The notes under the pieces were generated by a model. It searched no databases, had not been told where the DNA came from, and saw only the letters and a list, made by a program, of their open reading frames with translations. A DNA stretch of 15,354 bases from Bacteroidales bacterium GP2 (GTDB taxonomy: Bacteria > Bacteroidota > Bacteroidia > Bacteroidales > Muribaculaceae): NCBI GenBank assembly GCA_001701115.1, contig DAAJ01000035.1:1-15354 (forward strand), read 5' to 3'. Position numbers and translations under genes: made by a program. Positions 7,274-15,315 of this stretch are shown here, in pieces. Position 1 is the stretch's first letter. Every line of letters begins with the position of its first letter.

Positions 7274-8335
7274 ATGAAACTATTTAATTACATTTTATCA
7301 GCAGCTTGTGTGGCTGTACTGTATGGATGCTCTACATCTGAGGTCATTGATGATGCAAAGAGCGAAAAGACCGTAATCGGTTTTGACACCCACATGAACA
7401 AAAACTCAAGGGCACTGGATAACTCAAATTTCAGGACTTTCCTTGTATTCGGCACCTATAGCACTTCCACATCCTCACAGCCCGTGCAAGTGTTTTTTGG
7501 TGACAGGGTAAGCAAAGGGGCAGATGGAATCTGGAAATGCTCGACCACAAGATACTGGACTCCGGACAATTACTATGACTTCTATGCCTACAGTTGCGAG
7601 AATGATGATATCGACATGTCAGAAACCGGTCACTCAGCAATGAACGGCAAATACCTTAACTTGTTGGATTATACTATTTCGCAAGGGCATTGCAACCATG
7701 ACCTGGTATATGCCACTGCTCTTGGTGAACGCCGTCCGGCACATGAGGATGGAGTAACTCCCGAACCTGTATCACTATCATTCAAGCATATACTCACAAG
7801 GCTCAAATTCACATTCTCAAGTGAAATTCCCGGTGACAACTACACTGTCAAAATCAGCAATATAAAGCTTGTAAACTTCCGCAATACAGGCAACTTCCTC
7901 GGTTCGTCACTCTCATGGACTGAACAGACCAGAACAGGAGGAAGACCATCAATTTCGCTCGATATCCCCAACAGTGGCATAATCCAGTCACCGGAAAACG
8001 GCACTGCAAAAAGAGTTTCCATCTCTACCGAGCCTGTTTACATGATACCGTTCATTTACACTGACGCTAATGTGCAGATAGAATTTGACTTCAGCATAGA
8101 AGCTCCAGACTCCAACGGCACACTGCAGGAGGTAATGAGAAACCACATTATCGGCACATGGCAGCCTAACTGGGTTAAAGGCTACAGCGTAAATAATAAA
8201 ATCACCCTCACAGGCAATGACACCGGCATGGATGCCATTACCTTCACCGGCTCAATTGTTCCTGACGCTGAGGAGGGATGGACTGACAGCAAGAACGATC
8301 CTGTATTTACTTTCCAGACCGGAGTAACTAACTGA
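7274..8335 (+). CDS. Fimbrillin-family (Mfa-like) lipoprotein, pilin subunit 1
   Basis: A 353-residue lipoprotein with a short signal peptide and C19 (VLYGC). An NSRAL site at residues 44-48 is the likely Arg-specific cleavage point (R46) that would remove the lipidated leader. The fimbrillin family core is visible: RYWTPDNYYDFYAYS (93-107), followed by the family's FKHILTRLKF (170-179), where the first and second pilin domains meet. It ends in a Trp/Phe-rich strand (GWTDSK, then VFTFQTGV), suited to strand exchange. It is one of three divergent fimbrillins in tandem; which one forms the shaft cannot be decided from sequence. The stop codon shares one base with the next start (TGATG), so translation is probably coupled. 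Confidence 0.87.
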   Translation: MKLFNYILSAACVAVLYGCSTSEVIDDAKSEKTVIGFDTHMNKNSRALDNSNFRTFLVFGTYSTSTSSQPVQVFFGDRVSKGADGIWKCSTTRYWTPDNYYDFYAYSCENDDIDMSETGHSAMNGKYLNLLDYTISQGHCNHDLVYATALGERRPAHEDGVTPEPVSLSFKHILTRLKFTFSSEIPGDNYTVKISNIKLVNFRNTGNFLGSSLSWTEQTRTGGRPSISLDIPNSGIIQSPENGTAKRVSISTEPVYMIPFIYTDANVQIEFDFSIEAPDSNGTLQEVMRNHIIGTWQPNWVKGYSVNNKITLTGNDTGMDAITFTGSIVPDAEEGWTDSKNDPVFTFQTGVTN

Positions 8336-9339
8336 TGAGCCGATTTTACAGCAGCATATTTTATTTCATTGCGGCAGTTGCTTCCGGTCTTTTGACCGGA
8401 AGTTGCTCCGGCAATGAGAATGAACCGCCTGCTCCGGAAGAGACAGGTGCGCCGATGACATTCAATGCTGTTGAATCAGAATCGCGCGCCGCCGTTTCAT
8501 CTGCGGTTTTCAATTCCAACGGCAGTAAAATAATATTGTGGGGCGTTTACTATGACCCCGAGCAAACAGGATACTTCGACCTGTTTGACGGAATAACCGT
8601 GACCCGCACCGATGACAAATGGGAATACTCCCCCCAACGGTACTGGTTGCCGGGATACACCTATGATTTCCGGGCGCTTTACCCGGCAAATCCCGGTGAG
8701 ACGGCAAAAACGGAATATGTCAAAGGAAATGGTGCAACCTCCCACATCAGGATTACTGGTTTTTCTGCTGACGGCACAGATTTGATGGTTGCCTCAGAAA
8801 GAAGAATGGCGCCTGCGGGCAATGGCACGTCAAGTGCCGCAGTTGACCTGCGTTTCCGCCATATCCTCAGCCGTGTTACCTTTATAGCGAAAACAGATGA
8901 CACCGAACCTTTCAATATACTCAGCTTCACTATAAAGAATATTGCGGCGTCCGGCAATTGGGATGGTTCGACCTACAAGCCGGATGGCTCAGACTACGGG
9001 AAATGGGCTCCCGGTGAACCCAACGGTTCATACACAGCTTTGATTCCGTCTGGCGGGCTTTCAGTGGGCAACGACCCGGTAAGGTTATTTGATGGAGATA
9101 ATATTATCCTTGCTGTACCGCAGTCCTTTGAATCGCTTGCTGTTGAAATAGAATACAGCTATCCGAATGATCCGCAGACCCATAGTGCAGTTGCCAAGCT
9201 CTCAGGCACATGGCTTCCGGGCAAAAGCTACTCCTATAGTTTTACAATAAATCCGCAGATACTTTTCGACGCTCCTGTAGTAGATGACTGGAGCTCAGAG
9301 TCAGTGAACAGCCCTGATTTCGATGTGAACCTGCAGTGA
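8335..9339 (+). CDS. Fimbrillin-family (Mfa-like) lipoprotein, pilin subunit 2
   Basis: A 334-residue lipoprotein. The signal peptide ends TGSC (C24), a loose lipobox acceptable in Bacteroidetes. A proline/glutamate linker leads to ESRAAV, with the predicted Arg cleavage after R51. Family markers are RYWLPGYTYDFRALYP (102-117) and FRHILSRVTF (174-183), both aligned in position with those of the preceding gene. The C-terminus ends with DDWSSESVNS and a short hydrophobic strand. Of the three fimbrillins this one is the closest to the preceding gene in layout, suggesting paralogues that arose by old tandem duplication and then diverged; beyond the core motifs they share little by eye. It begins within the upstream stop codon and lies 16 nt before the next gene. 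Confidence 0.87.
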   Translation: MSRFYSSIFYFIAAVASGLLTGSCSGNENEPPAPEETGAPMTFNAVESESRAAVSSAVFNSNGSKIILWGVYYDPEQTGYFDLFDGITVTRTDDKWEYSPQRYWLPGYTYDFRALYPANPGETAKTEYVKGNGATSHIRITGFSADGTDLMVASERRMAPAGNGTSSAAVDLRFRHILSRVTFIAKTDDTEPFNILSFTIKNIAASGNWDGSTYKPDGSDYGKWAPGEPNGSYTALIPSGGLSVGNDPVRLFDGDNIILAVPQSFESLAVEIEYSYPNDPQTHSAVAKLSGTWLPGKSYSYSFTINPQILFDAPVVDDWSSESVNSPDFDVNLQ

Positions 9340-9355
9340 TTTCCATATCCAATTT

Positions 9356-10450
9356 ATGAAACTGAGAATACGCAATATATTTATCCCGGCTTTTCTTCTG
9401 CTGTTTGTAGCGTGCAGCGACAATGCTCCTGAACAGACAGAAGGTAAAGATATTATCAAATTTTCTGCGCCGGCAGTAGTAGAAACAACTGAATCAAGGG
9501 CTACTCCTGTGCAGTCGGCATTACCGGAGGGTAGCACTTTCGCGGTAAACGGCTATTGCATCCCGTTGTCATCAGGCTACACCTCTGTGTCTGATGAACA
9601 ATATAATCCTTCAGGCGGAGCCTTGGGGTGGAGTGAAAAAAGCGCCCTTGCTTATCCCGATGTGATGAACGGTGCCATACTGAAAACCGACAATTCCGGA
9701 TGCTCATACGCTCCTGACTCCTCAACCGGCGAATGGTACACTCCCAATAACCCAAAAGTGCGCAAAGAAGCGGCACCTGCCGATTTCAAATACTCTTTTA
9801 TCGCATTCGCTCCTGTGAGCGGCAAATTCAGCATGGAGAGCGGTGTTGGAGCGCCGAAGCTGTCATACACAGTTGAATATCCATGTGAGGAGGATGCAAT
9901 GTACGCTTTTACAGCAGACCATAAGCGTGAAACAGGAAACGTAAAGCTGCAATTCCATCACATTCTCAGCGGTCTGAGTGTCAAGCTCAATAACTTCAAC
10001 GGCGAGGATATAATTGTCAACAACCTTACATTGAACGGCAACTTTTACACCTCTGCTGTCATTGATTTCTCAGCATCCGAGCCGGTAATGAGCACTGGCG
10101 ATGCGGTTGCCCATGCCTCAATGCCATTTTCCACCCAGCCGGTTACTGTAGCAAAAGAATCTGCGCTTACAGTGCCAAATGTCCTCTTTGTGCTCCCCAA
10201 CTCCGGAGCAGCAGACAGCAATTACCTTGGCTTGGAGAAGACCATCACCGGAAGTTTTACATATAAAGGCGAGACATTTGAAATACGCATACCTAAAGAG
10301 GGTGATAATTTCAATTTCAGCAGGATTCCTAAACCGGGAGTCAATTATACCTTGAATATCAACTTTACCGGCAGCGAGGTTAAACTAATGCTCTCTACCG
10401 GCGAGGAATATTGGGAAAGCGACTCTGACGGCAACCTAAATTTTAACTGA
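9356..10450 (+). CDS. Fimbrillin-family lipoprotein, pilin subunit 3 (more divergent)
   Basis: A 364-residue lipoprotein with a clear lipobox (FVAC, C20) and a predicted Arg site in TESRAT (R48). The family core is still present as FHHILSGLSVKL (200-211), but the Arg after ILS found in the other two is Gly here. The upstream aromatic block is altered to YSFIAFAPVSG (146-156), and the N-terminal domain is longer. This divergence fits a specialised subunit, for example an adaptor between shaft and tip, an idea also suggested by its place directly before the large tip-like gene. It ends EEYWESDSDGNLNFN. There are 10 nt to the next start, so co-transcription is near certain. Confidence 0.84.
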   Translation: MKLRIRNIFIPAFLLLFVACSDNAPEQTEGKDIIKFSAPAVVETTESRATPVQSALPEGSTFAVNGYCIPLSSGYTSVSDEQYNPSGGALGWSEKSALAYPDVMNGAILKTDNSGCSYAPDSSTGEWYTPNNPKVRKEAAPADFKYSFIAFAPVSGKFSMESGVGAPKLSYTVEYPCEEDAMYAFTADHKRETGNVKLQFHHILSGLSVKLNNFNGEDIIVNNLTLNGNFYTSAVIDFSASEPVMSTGDAVAHASMPFSTQPVTVAKESALTVPNVLFVLPNSGAADSNYLGLEKTITGSFTYKGETFEIRIPKEGDNFNFSRIPKPGVNYTLNINFTGSEVKLMLSTGEEYWESDSDGNLNFN

Positions 10451-10460
10451 TTCTTCAAAT

Positions 10461-12869
10461 ATGGCTCCATATAAGTTACTCAGCAGCATTGCCGCAGCGG
10501 TTGTATTGCTTTCGGCATGCACATCGGAGAATGAAAATGCACCGGTGCCGGAACCGGCTGGCGGCATAACCATTACGGCAAAAGCAATTGAAATGTTGCC
10601 GGAGATTGTGATGTCCCGCGCTGATGACGGACCGGCAAAGTCCACTGAGGAGAGAAAAATCAACCGTCTGCACCTTTTCTTTTTTGACGCGGATGGCAAT
10701 TTCCTGACCCCGAACCCAAAGTTGGAAAACGCAGTAAGCGCATATCATATCGTTGACTTCGGGCAGAGCAGCGCAAACAGCATTAATATACCGGAAAATG
10801 CCTTCTCTAACCATCCGACACTTGCCGGAGTGCAGGTTGTTGCAATAGCCAATCCAATATGCGACCGCCCCGGGTGCGACCACTCCAACTGCTCTTTCCG
10901 TGTTGAAGGAATCAATCCAACCGGAGATATATGCCATGGCGACAAGGCTGACCCATCTGCCGAAAAGACTATAAGGAACCTTGATGATTTGCTGAAATGG
11001 TACTACCGCCCTGCTGAAAGAAAAGATGTAACCAAGCTGCCGGAGGGTGGAATGCCGATGTTCGCATACCTGAAAATAGAGGATGATTCCAAGGAGATAC
11101 AGTTGAATCTGCGTTCTCTCATGGCAAGAGTCGATGTGAATGTGCGTCTGGACGCTTCTGAAAAGAACGGTTCATCACCAACCCTTACAATTACAGAGTA
11201 TGTAATCAAGAATCTACCGGACTGCGTGCCTTTTGGTGGAGTCAGCGAGGATGAAACCTCAGATGTGAGCTATCTGACCGAAGATAAAAAAGTGCAGGTT
11301 GAAAGAAATGAGATTGGAGACGGGCAGGAAGCGGAGTTATTCACATACTATACCTACGAAAACATAAAGAATGCAGAGGGAGCCCTCTCTGAGAATGTCA
11401 AAAATTTGCCGGAGGATATGCAACAGCGGTGGAAACCGACAATTGCAGATGAAAAGGCAAGTGCTTTTGCAATGAGAGGTGAATACGTAGACCACCAGGG
11501 GATGAAATATAATGCCCAGTTTACTGTTTTCCTTGGGAATAATGTGATTGACAATTTTGAAGTGAAACGCAACCATTGCTACAAAAACAACATCACAATC
11601 TCCGGGCTTGACAATATAAGCACAAACGACGGTTATGTTACTTTTGACGGTCGAGTGAATGTTGAGACCTTCAATGAAATGTATGTTTCAATAATCAATG
11701 AGCGATACCTTGATGCGCATTGGTGCGTGATTCCTATGGATATTTATTTCCGTGACGGCACAAATTCTCCTGAATGTACAGTTACGATTCCGGAAGATTG
11801 CCGTGCATGGGTTCACCTTGAGCATTGCAGCTCTGAGGGGATGACAGATGAGGATTTTGTTGCCGGTTGGGGGTGCCAGCCATATTTTACAGAGAATATG
11901 TGGGATACGGTTCCAAATACATCTGCCACAATTAGCCGCTCACGCGACAGGATATATTTCTATCTGGATGAAAACGCTTCTATAAGACCGCGGACAGCAA
12001 AGATTGAGATTAAATATAAGTCGGCGAATGAGGAAAAGGTTGAATATATCGAACTTGTGCAAGCCGGGCTGATTCAATTTACTTATAGTGGCACAACTTA
12101 CTACATGGAGGCTTACGAAGAGTACACCATGCACTATGACCCTCTTGACCCTCACGGCACCACCGGCTGGTATGACCCGGAAGGCATCCCTTGGGCAGCC
12201 GAAGGCACCCCGCAATCAGTAAAGGCATTTTCGGATGGAGTACTTGGATTTTCTTGGAATTGGAGCCCGCTTGATGTTATTCACAGCAGTGATGGACAAG
12301 CCATTTGCAGATATTTTATGGGTATTCAAACATACACAAATTATGCTGTTGACCCGGTTCAATTAAATAAAATATACCCAGACGAATTAGCAACAGCAAT
12401 TGGGTTTGCTTGCTCTAAAAATAAAAAAGCTGATTCCTTTAGCAAACAATTGACTAATTGGTTTTTGCCGAGTATTGACCAATTAGGCGCAATGATGACA
12501 GATTCAAGGACAACGGATCCAAGTTTCAACGAATATTATTGGTCGGCAAATACAGCTCGAAATCCTAATAGAACAATGTCAGGGAGTGTAAAAGGCAATG
12601 AGAATGCATTCCGCGCAAGGGCGACAAAACTTAATTCAAACAATAGCCTTGTCGCTAGCGAAATCAGTAATTCGACTACTCGTTATATTGCTACTACAAA
12701 CGATAATATAATAGCAAGTGACTATGTTTCTGGCTCTTTACAAGGCGGATCACCTCTTGCAGGACCGGAACGAGATTATAGTAATGTCAGTTATCCGAAT
12801 GGTGGAAGGACTTTGAGGACACAGAAGCTGAGGGTTCGTGCCATAAGGGTTGCTGACGGAGTGAATTAG
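10461..12869 (+). CDS. Large pilus lipoprotein, probable tip adhesin (DUF4906-like)
   Basis: An 802-residue lipoprotein, more than twice the size of the upstream pilins. Lipobox LLSAC (C20); predicted Arg site MSRADD (R53). Residues 66-80 (KINRLHLFFFDADGN) match the first strand of Mfa1/FimA-type and DUF4906 proteins. A cysteine/histidine cluster (C134, C139, H141, C144, C158, H159) lies in the N-terminal domain. Residues 490-540 form a BACON- or Ig-like strand set (RIYFYLDENAS, then IELVQAGLI). The C-terminal 200 residues have a DUF1566/Fib_succ_major or C-type-lectin-like layout: NWFLPSIDQLG (about 665), YYWSANTAR (about 692) and a closing LRVRAIRV. Large last-gene proteins of this design are usually pilus tip adhesins, so surface binding is inferred; the ligand is unknown. 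Bases 12301-12720 are AT-rich compared with the 5' part. The stop overlaps the convergent gene's stop. Confidence 0.82.
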   Translation: MAPYKLLSSIAAAVVLLSACTSENENAPVPEPAGGITITAKAIEMLPEIVMSRADDGPAKSTEERKINRLHLFFFDADGNFLTPNPKLENAVSAYHIVDFGQSSANSINIPENAFSNHPTLAGVQVVAIANPICDRPGCDHSNCSFRVEGINPTGDICHGDKADPSAEKTIRNLDDLLKWYYRPAERKDVTKLPEGGMPMFAYLKIEDDSKEIQLNLRSLMARVDVNVRLDASEKNGSSPTLTITEYVIKNLPDCVPFGGVSEDETSDVSYLTEDKKVQVERNEIGDGQEAELFTYYTYENIKNAEGALSENVKNLPEDMQQRWKPTIADEKASAFAMRGEYVDHQGMKYNAQFTVFLGNNVIDNFEVKRNHCYKNNITISGLDNISTNDGYVTFDGRVNVETFNEMYVSIINERYLDAHWCVIPMDIYFRDGTNSPECTVTIPEDCRAWVHLEHCSSEGMTDEDFVAGWGCQPYFTENMWDTVPNTSATISRSRDRIYFYLDENASIRPRTAKIEIKYKSANEEKVEYIELVQAGLIQFTYSGTTYYMEAYEEYTMHYDPLDPHGTTGWYDPEGIPWAAEGTPQSVKAFSDGVLGFSWNWSPLDVIHSSDGQAICRYFMGIQTYTNYAVDPVQLNKIYPDELATAIGFACSKNKKADSFSKQLTNWFLPSIDQLGAMMTDSRTTDPSFNEYYWSANTARNPNRTMSGSVKGNENAFRARATKLNSNNSLVASEISNSTTRYIATTNDNIIASDYVSGSLQGGSPLAGPERDYSNVSYPNGGRTLRTQKLRVRAIRVADGVN

Positions 12870-13330
12870 TAGCGAGGATATGCCGCTTCGATGACTTTTG
12901 CCGAAATAGAGTATGGTGTGCCGTCACTTATGCGCGGTTTGCCGCTCCTGACATAGTATAAATTTCGCTGCTTGTCCCAAGAAGGGAACGTGAGCTGCCG
13001 CGTCTCCCCTCCGGGTATATTTACGGAGAGTTTTATATTGCGCTTGTGCATCTGCCGTCCGCTTTCATCAAAATATGTGATTTCCAAATCAATGAAACGC
13101 AATGTGCGGCGGGATGCATTTGTCACAAAGATGCTTTCTTTAGTGGAACGCAACGGTTTGTCGTAACCGGACAAACGTATCATTCCCGGCGATGGCACAA
13201 ATAAATCAAGCGTATCAGACTTGACAACAGTTTCTTTTGCCGGCGCAACCTTAAGCCCACGTCGGGTTGTTTTATCGGCATACGCAGTGAAAGCACACAC
13301 CAGGAATATTAATGCGACCAAATATTTCAT
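12866..13330 (-). CDS. Small exported protein of unknown function
   Basis: A 154-residue protein with a signal peptide of about 18 residues (MKYLVALIFLVCAFTAYA) and no lipobox Cys at the end, so probably periplasmic or secreted. I do not recognise a named family. The mature part looks like a single beta-sandwich: IRLSGYDKPLRSTKESIFVT (51-70), then alternating hydrophobic strands (RFIDLEITYFDESGR) and PGGETRQLTFPSWDKQ. This pattern is seen in FxLYD- or Ig-like accessory domains, but that is only a fold guess. It is the last gene of a three-gene minus-strand operon, and its ATG overlaps the upstream stop by 4 nt. Its stop (TAA, 12868-12866) overlaps the pilus operon's last stop. A VKSDTL segment near its N-terminus also occurs in the DUF3078 protein two genes upstream. 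Confidence 0.8.
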   Translation of the reverse strand: MKYLVALIFLVCAFTAYADKTTRRGLKVAPAKETVVKSDTLDLFVPSPGMIRLSGYDKPLRSTKESIFVTNASRRTLRFIDLEITYFDESGRQMHKRNIKLSVNIPGGETRQLTFPSWDKQRNLYYVRSGKPRISDGTPYSISAKVIEAAYPRY

Positions 13331-13923
13331 AGATAACGTGGTTCTGCCGGAACTTCCGGTTCAGGAAAAAGCTTGACGCAGCCCAAAGGCGCTTCGCCGG
13401 TATTATCGTTTCTCCTCACTGCATAGCGAAACATATACGGGAGCATCCTCCAGAAGTTGAATGAATACTTTGCCTTAACACGCTTGAAAACCAACCGCGA
13501 CCCGCTTTCACCAAGGGTAAGCGTGAAATGCTTTGCCGCAGTGAGGCGCGCTTTCCTTGCGGCGGAGCTGTAAATCATGGCATCGAAAACATCGCTTTTA
13601 GCACTCGGAATAATCTTACCCATGATGGTGCCGGGCGGAATAGTACGGTTTTCGCTACGAACCACCACCATATTATACGCAGTAGCACCCGGCAATTGCG
13701 AACGGTCGCCGGCACGCTCTATAGCAATGGTTGCACCTGTATTCGGGAATTGCCATATCCCCTCAATGCGATGCGGACCAAGCTCTGCAATCCTCTGTTT
13801 TATCTCTTTTGCATCAGCATAGCCTTCCAATGGTGCCGGAGATTCTTTCGGCAACGCAATCGGATTTACCGCATACGCGCAAAGTGCCCATAATGACAGA
13901 AAAGCAGAGAGGATGAGGCGCAT
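13327..13923 (-). CDS. Exported protein of unknown function
   Basis: A 198-residue protein with a signal peptide cleaved after about residue 18 (LWALCAYA). No named family is recognised. Residues 50-105 contain HRIEGIWQFPNTGATIAIE and, after a Gly-rich turn, YNMVVVRSENRTIPPGTIMG. This resembles small lipocalin-like or beta-barrel domains opening with a G-x-W motif, but the similarity is visual only. The C-terminal third has an aromatic stretch, FNFWRMLPYMFRYAVRR (about 155-171), amphipathic enough to contact a membrane, then a Pro/Glu-rich end. It starts 3 nt after the DUF3078 gene stop and overlaps the next gene as ATGA, so all three are likely translated from one mRNA and may act together at the envelope. 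Confidence 0.8.
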   Translation of the reverse strand: MRLILSAFLSLWALCAYAVNPIALPKESPAPLEGYADAKEIKQRIAELGPHRIEGIWQFPNTGATIAIERAGDRSQLPGATAYNMVVVRSENRTIPPGTIMGKIIPSAKSDVFDAMIYSSAARKARLTAAKHFTLTLGESGSRLVFKRVKAKYSFNFWRMLPYMFRYAVRRNDNTGEAPLGCVKLFPEPEVPAEPRYL

Positions 13924-13926
13924 AGC

Positions 13927-15315
13927 TTATGAGTTGGACAAGCTGTAGCTGATTCCTAAACTGAAAATCTCTTTAAACTGGAACTTATGCCATGACTCCT
14001 TGACGCGGGGAGTAGTTGTGTCATAGCGAAGATGGGCATAAATCTGAGTAGACAGATACCTGTTGATGTTAAATGCGATGGTATGTTCCCAGTCGCCTTG
14101 AAACAGCTTGTAGTCAGTGAAGAGGAACATTCGTGATGAATATACAATATTGTATGTCATCTTCCATTTCATATTATACTCCGCACTGCTACCTATTTTG
14201 TTTACAGAGTGATGCCCCGGTTTGATATCATAATTCTCCCGGTTCATCCTGCTGCTGAAGCATGTGCGCAGCTGCCATGACAATGGCGCGATAGAGGAAT
14301 TGAATGTAAGAGTCTTGCGCTTGTTCTCATAGCCGTATGTCATACCAAGACCGACATTCAGCTCACTTGGCGACATGAATGCAGAGCGGAGGGTATTTGA
14401 ATTAGCCTTGTAGCTCTGCAACATCTGGGTTTTGAACTGCAGGTTTGCAGAATAGTACCACCTGCGGAACGCCTTGTAACCGAAAGTGCTGTTTACCTGA
14501 AAAAGATCCTCACTTATATTATAAGAGCGTATGGTGTCATCTGGAGCGCTATTAATACCAAGTTTATAGGATATGTAGGTTTCAAACAGAAGCTTGGGAT
14601 AATATTTCTGGTTCAACTTGATATTGTAAACGAGGTTCAATATGGCGACCAAAGAGCGGTTTCCGCCCTGGTACCAGTTTGGCGACACATATGCCTGGCT
14701 GAACTGTGCAGATGAAGTAAAGCTATGGAGCCATTTGATCTGCTTAAAGTTGAGGAGGTTGTTGATATCCTCTGTCTCACCGCTCGTAATCTCCTCCTGC
14801 AACACAATACGGGTTGTAACCGGATCCACAAATGCATTGTAATGTGCCGGGGGCTCCGGAAGGTTACGGATATTATATTTCACCATATCCGGATTATTCG
14901 CAATGAAATTTTGCTTTGCCCTCTTATAAAGGAGATAGCCGAAATTGAGGTCATCAATCCAGTCAAATGCTTCGCCGACTACCGACGGTCTTTTCTGCGG
15001 CATGAGCTGGAGCGAATCGAGTATTTCCCAGTTGTCGTAAACCAGAGGAGCGGAATATGTTGCCGCCGGAATAGAATACATGTGCCGCAAAGGATTAGTA
15101 ATCACCGTGTCCGGTTCAATATTTGCCGAGTCAAGGAAGCAAACATCTTCTCCAATCTCCTCGTCAAACCACGGGAGGATTACAAGCGTATCACTTTTGA
15201 CCGGGAGCGCCGTTTTCTTTGAGAGCCTGAAAATATCAACATTCTGAGCGCAAAGGTTTGACGCCGCAATTAGTGCTGTAAGAGCAATGGTTATGGTGCA
15301 AAAAACTTTTCTCAT
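13927..15315 (-). CDS. DUF3078 outer-membrane beta-barrel protein
   Basis: A 462-residue protein with signal peptide MRKVFCTITIALTALIAAS, cleaved after about LCAQ. Residues 195-462 match the DUF3078 barrel: the diagnostic SPNWYQGGNRSL (211-222), then many alternating aromatic strands, ending with the barrel-type C-terminus FSLGISYSLSNS. The N-terminal 190 residues are periplasmic and include WIDDLNFGYLLYKRAKQNF. The family is widespread in Bacteroidetes outer membranes; its function is not established. The open frame extends to an ATG at 15351, which would add 12 residues ahead of the signal peptide. The 15315 start is preferred because the classic basic-hydrophobic signal begins there. It heads the operon with the two small exported genes. 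Only 39 bp of upstream sequence are visible; they hold a near-match to the -7 element, too close to the ATG to call. Confidence 0.88.
   Translation of the reverse strand: MRKVFCTITIALTALIAASNLCAQNVDIFRLSKKTALPVKSDTLVILPWFDEEIGEDVCFLDSANIEPDTVITNPLRHMYSIPAATYSAPLVYDNWEILDSLQLMPQKRPSVVGEAFDWIDDLNFGYLLYKRAKQNFIANNPDMVKYNIRNLPEPPAHYNAFVDPVTTRIVLQEEITSGETEDINNLLNFKQIKWLHSFTSSAQFSQAYVSPNWYQGGNRSLVAILNLVYNIKLNQKYYPKLLFETYISYKLGINSAPDDTIRSYNISEDLFQVNSTFGYKAFRRWYYSANLQFKTQMLQSYKANSNTLRSAFMSPSELNVGLGMTYGYENKRKTLTFNSSIAPLSWQLRTCFSSRMNRENYDIKPGHHSVNKIGSSAEYNMKWKMTYNIVYSSRMFLFTDYKLFQGDWEHTIAFNINRYLSTQIYAHLRYDTTTPRVKESWHKFQFKEIFSLGISYSLSNS

Noticed and set aside
10476..10937. A 153-codon minus-strand open frame inside the tip protein gene
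   Set aside because: Cys/Arg-rich shadow of the real plus-strand lipoprotein start.
12601..12866. Possible diversity-generating retroelement variable region at the tip protein C-terminus
   Set aside because: The lectin-like end and Asn-rich stretch are suggestive, but no reverse transcriptase, template repeat or accessory gene is in the window. A template repeat outside the window would be needed to revive the idea.
13006..13026. Weak hairpin (CTCCG / CGGAG) downstream of the pilus operon
   Set aside because: Only a 5-bp stem with a 10-nt loop and no T tract, located inside the convergent gene; not a credible terminator.
14725..15222. A 165-codon plus-strand open frame inside the DUF3078 gene
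   Set aside because: Fully antisense to a well-supported family member, with no recognisable domain or promoter.
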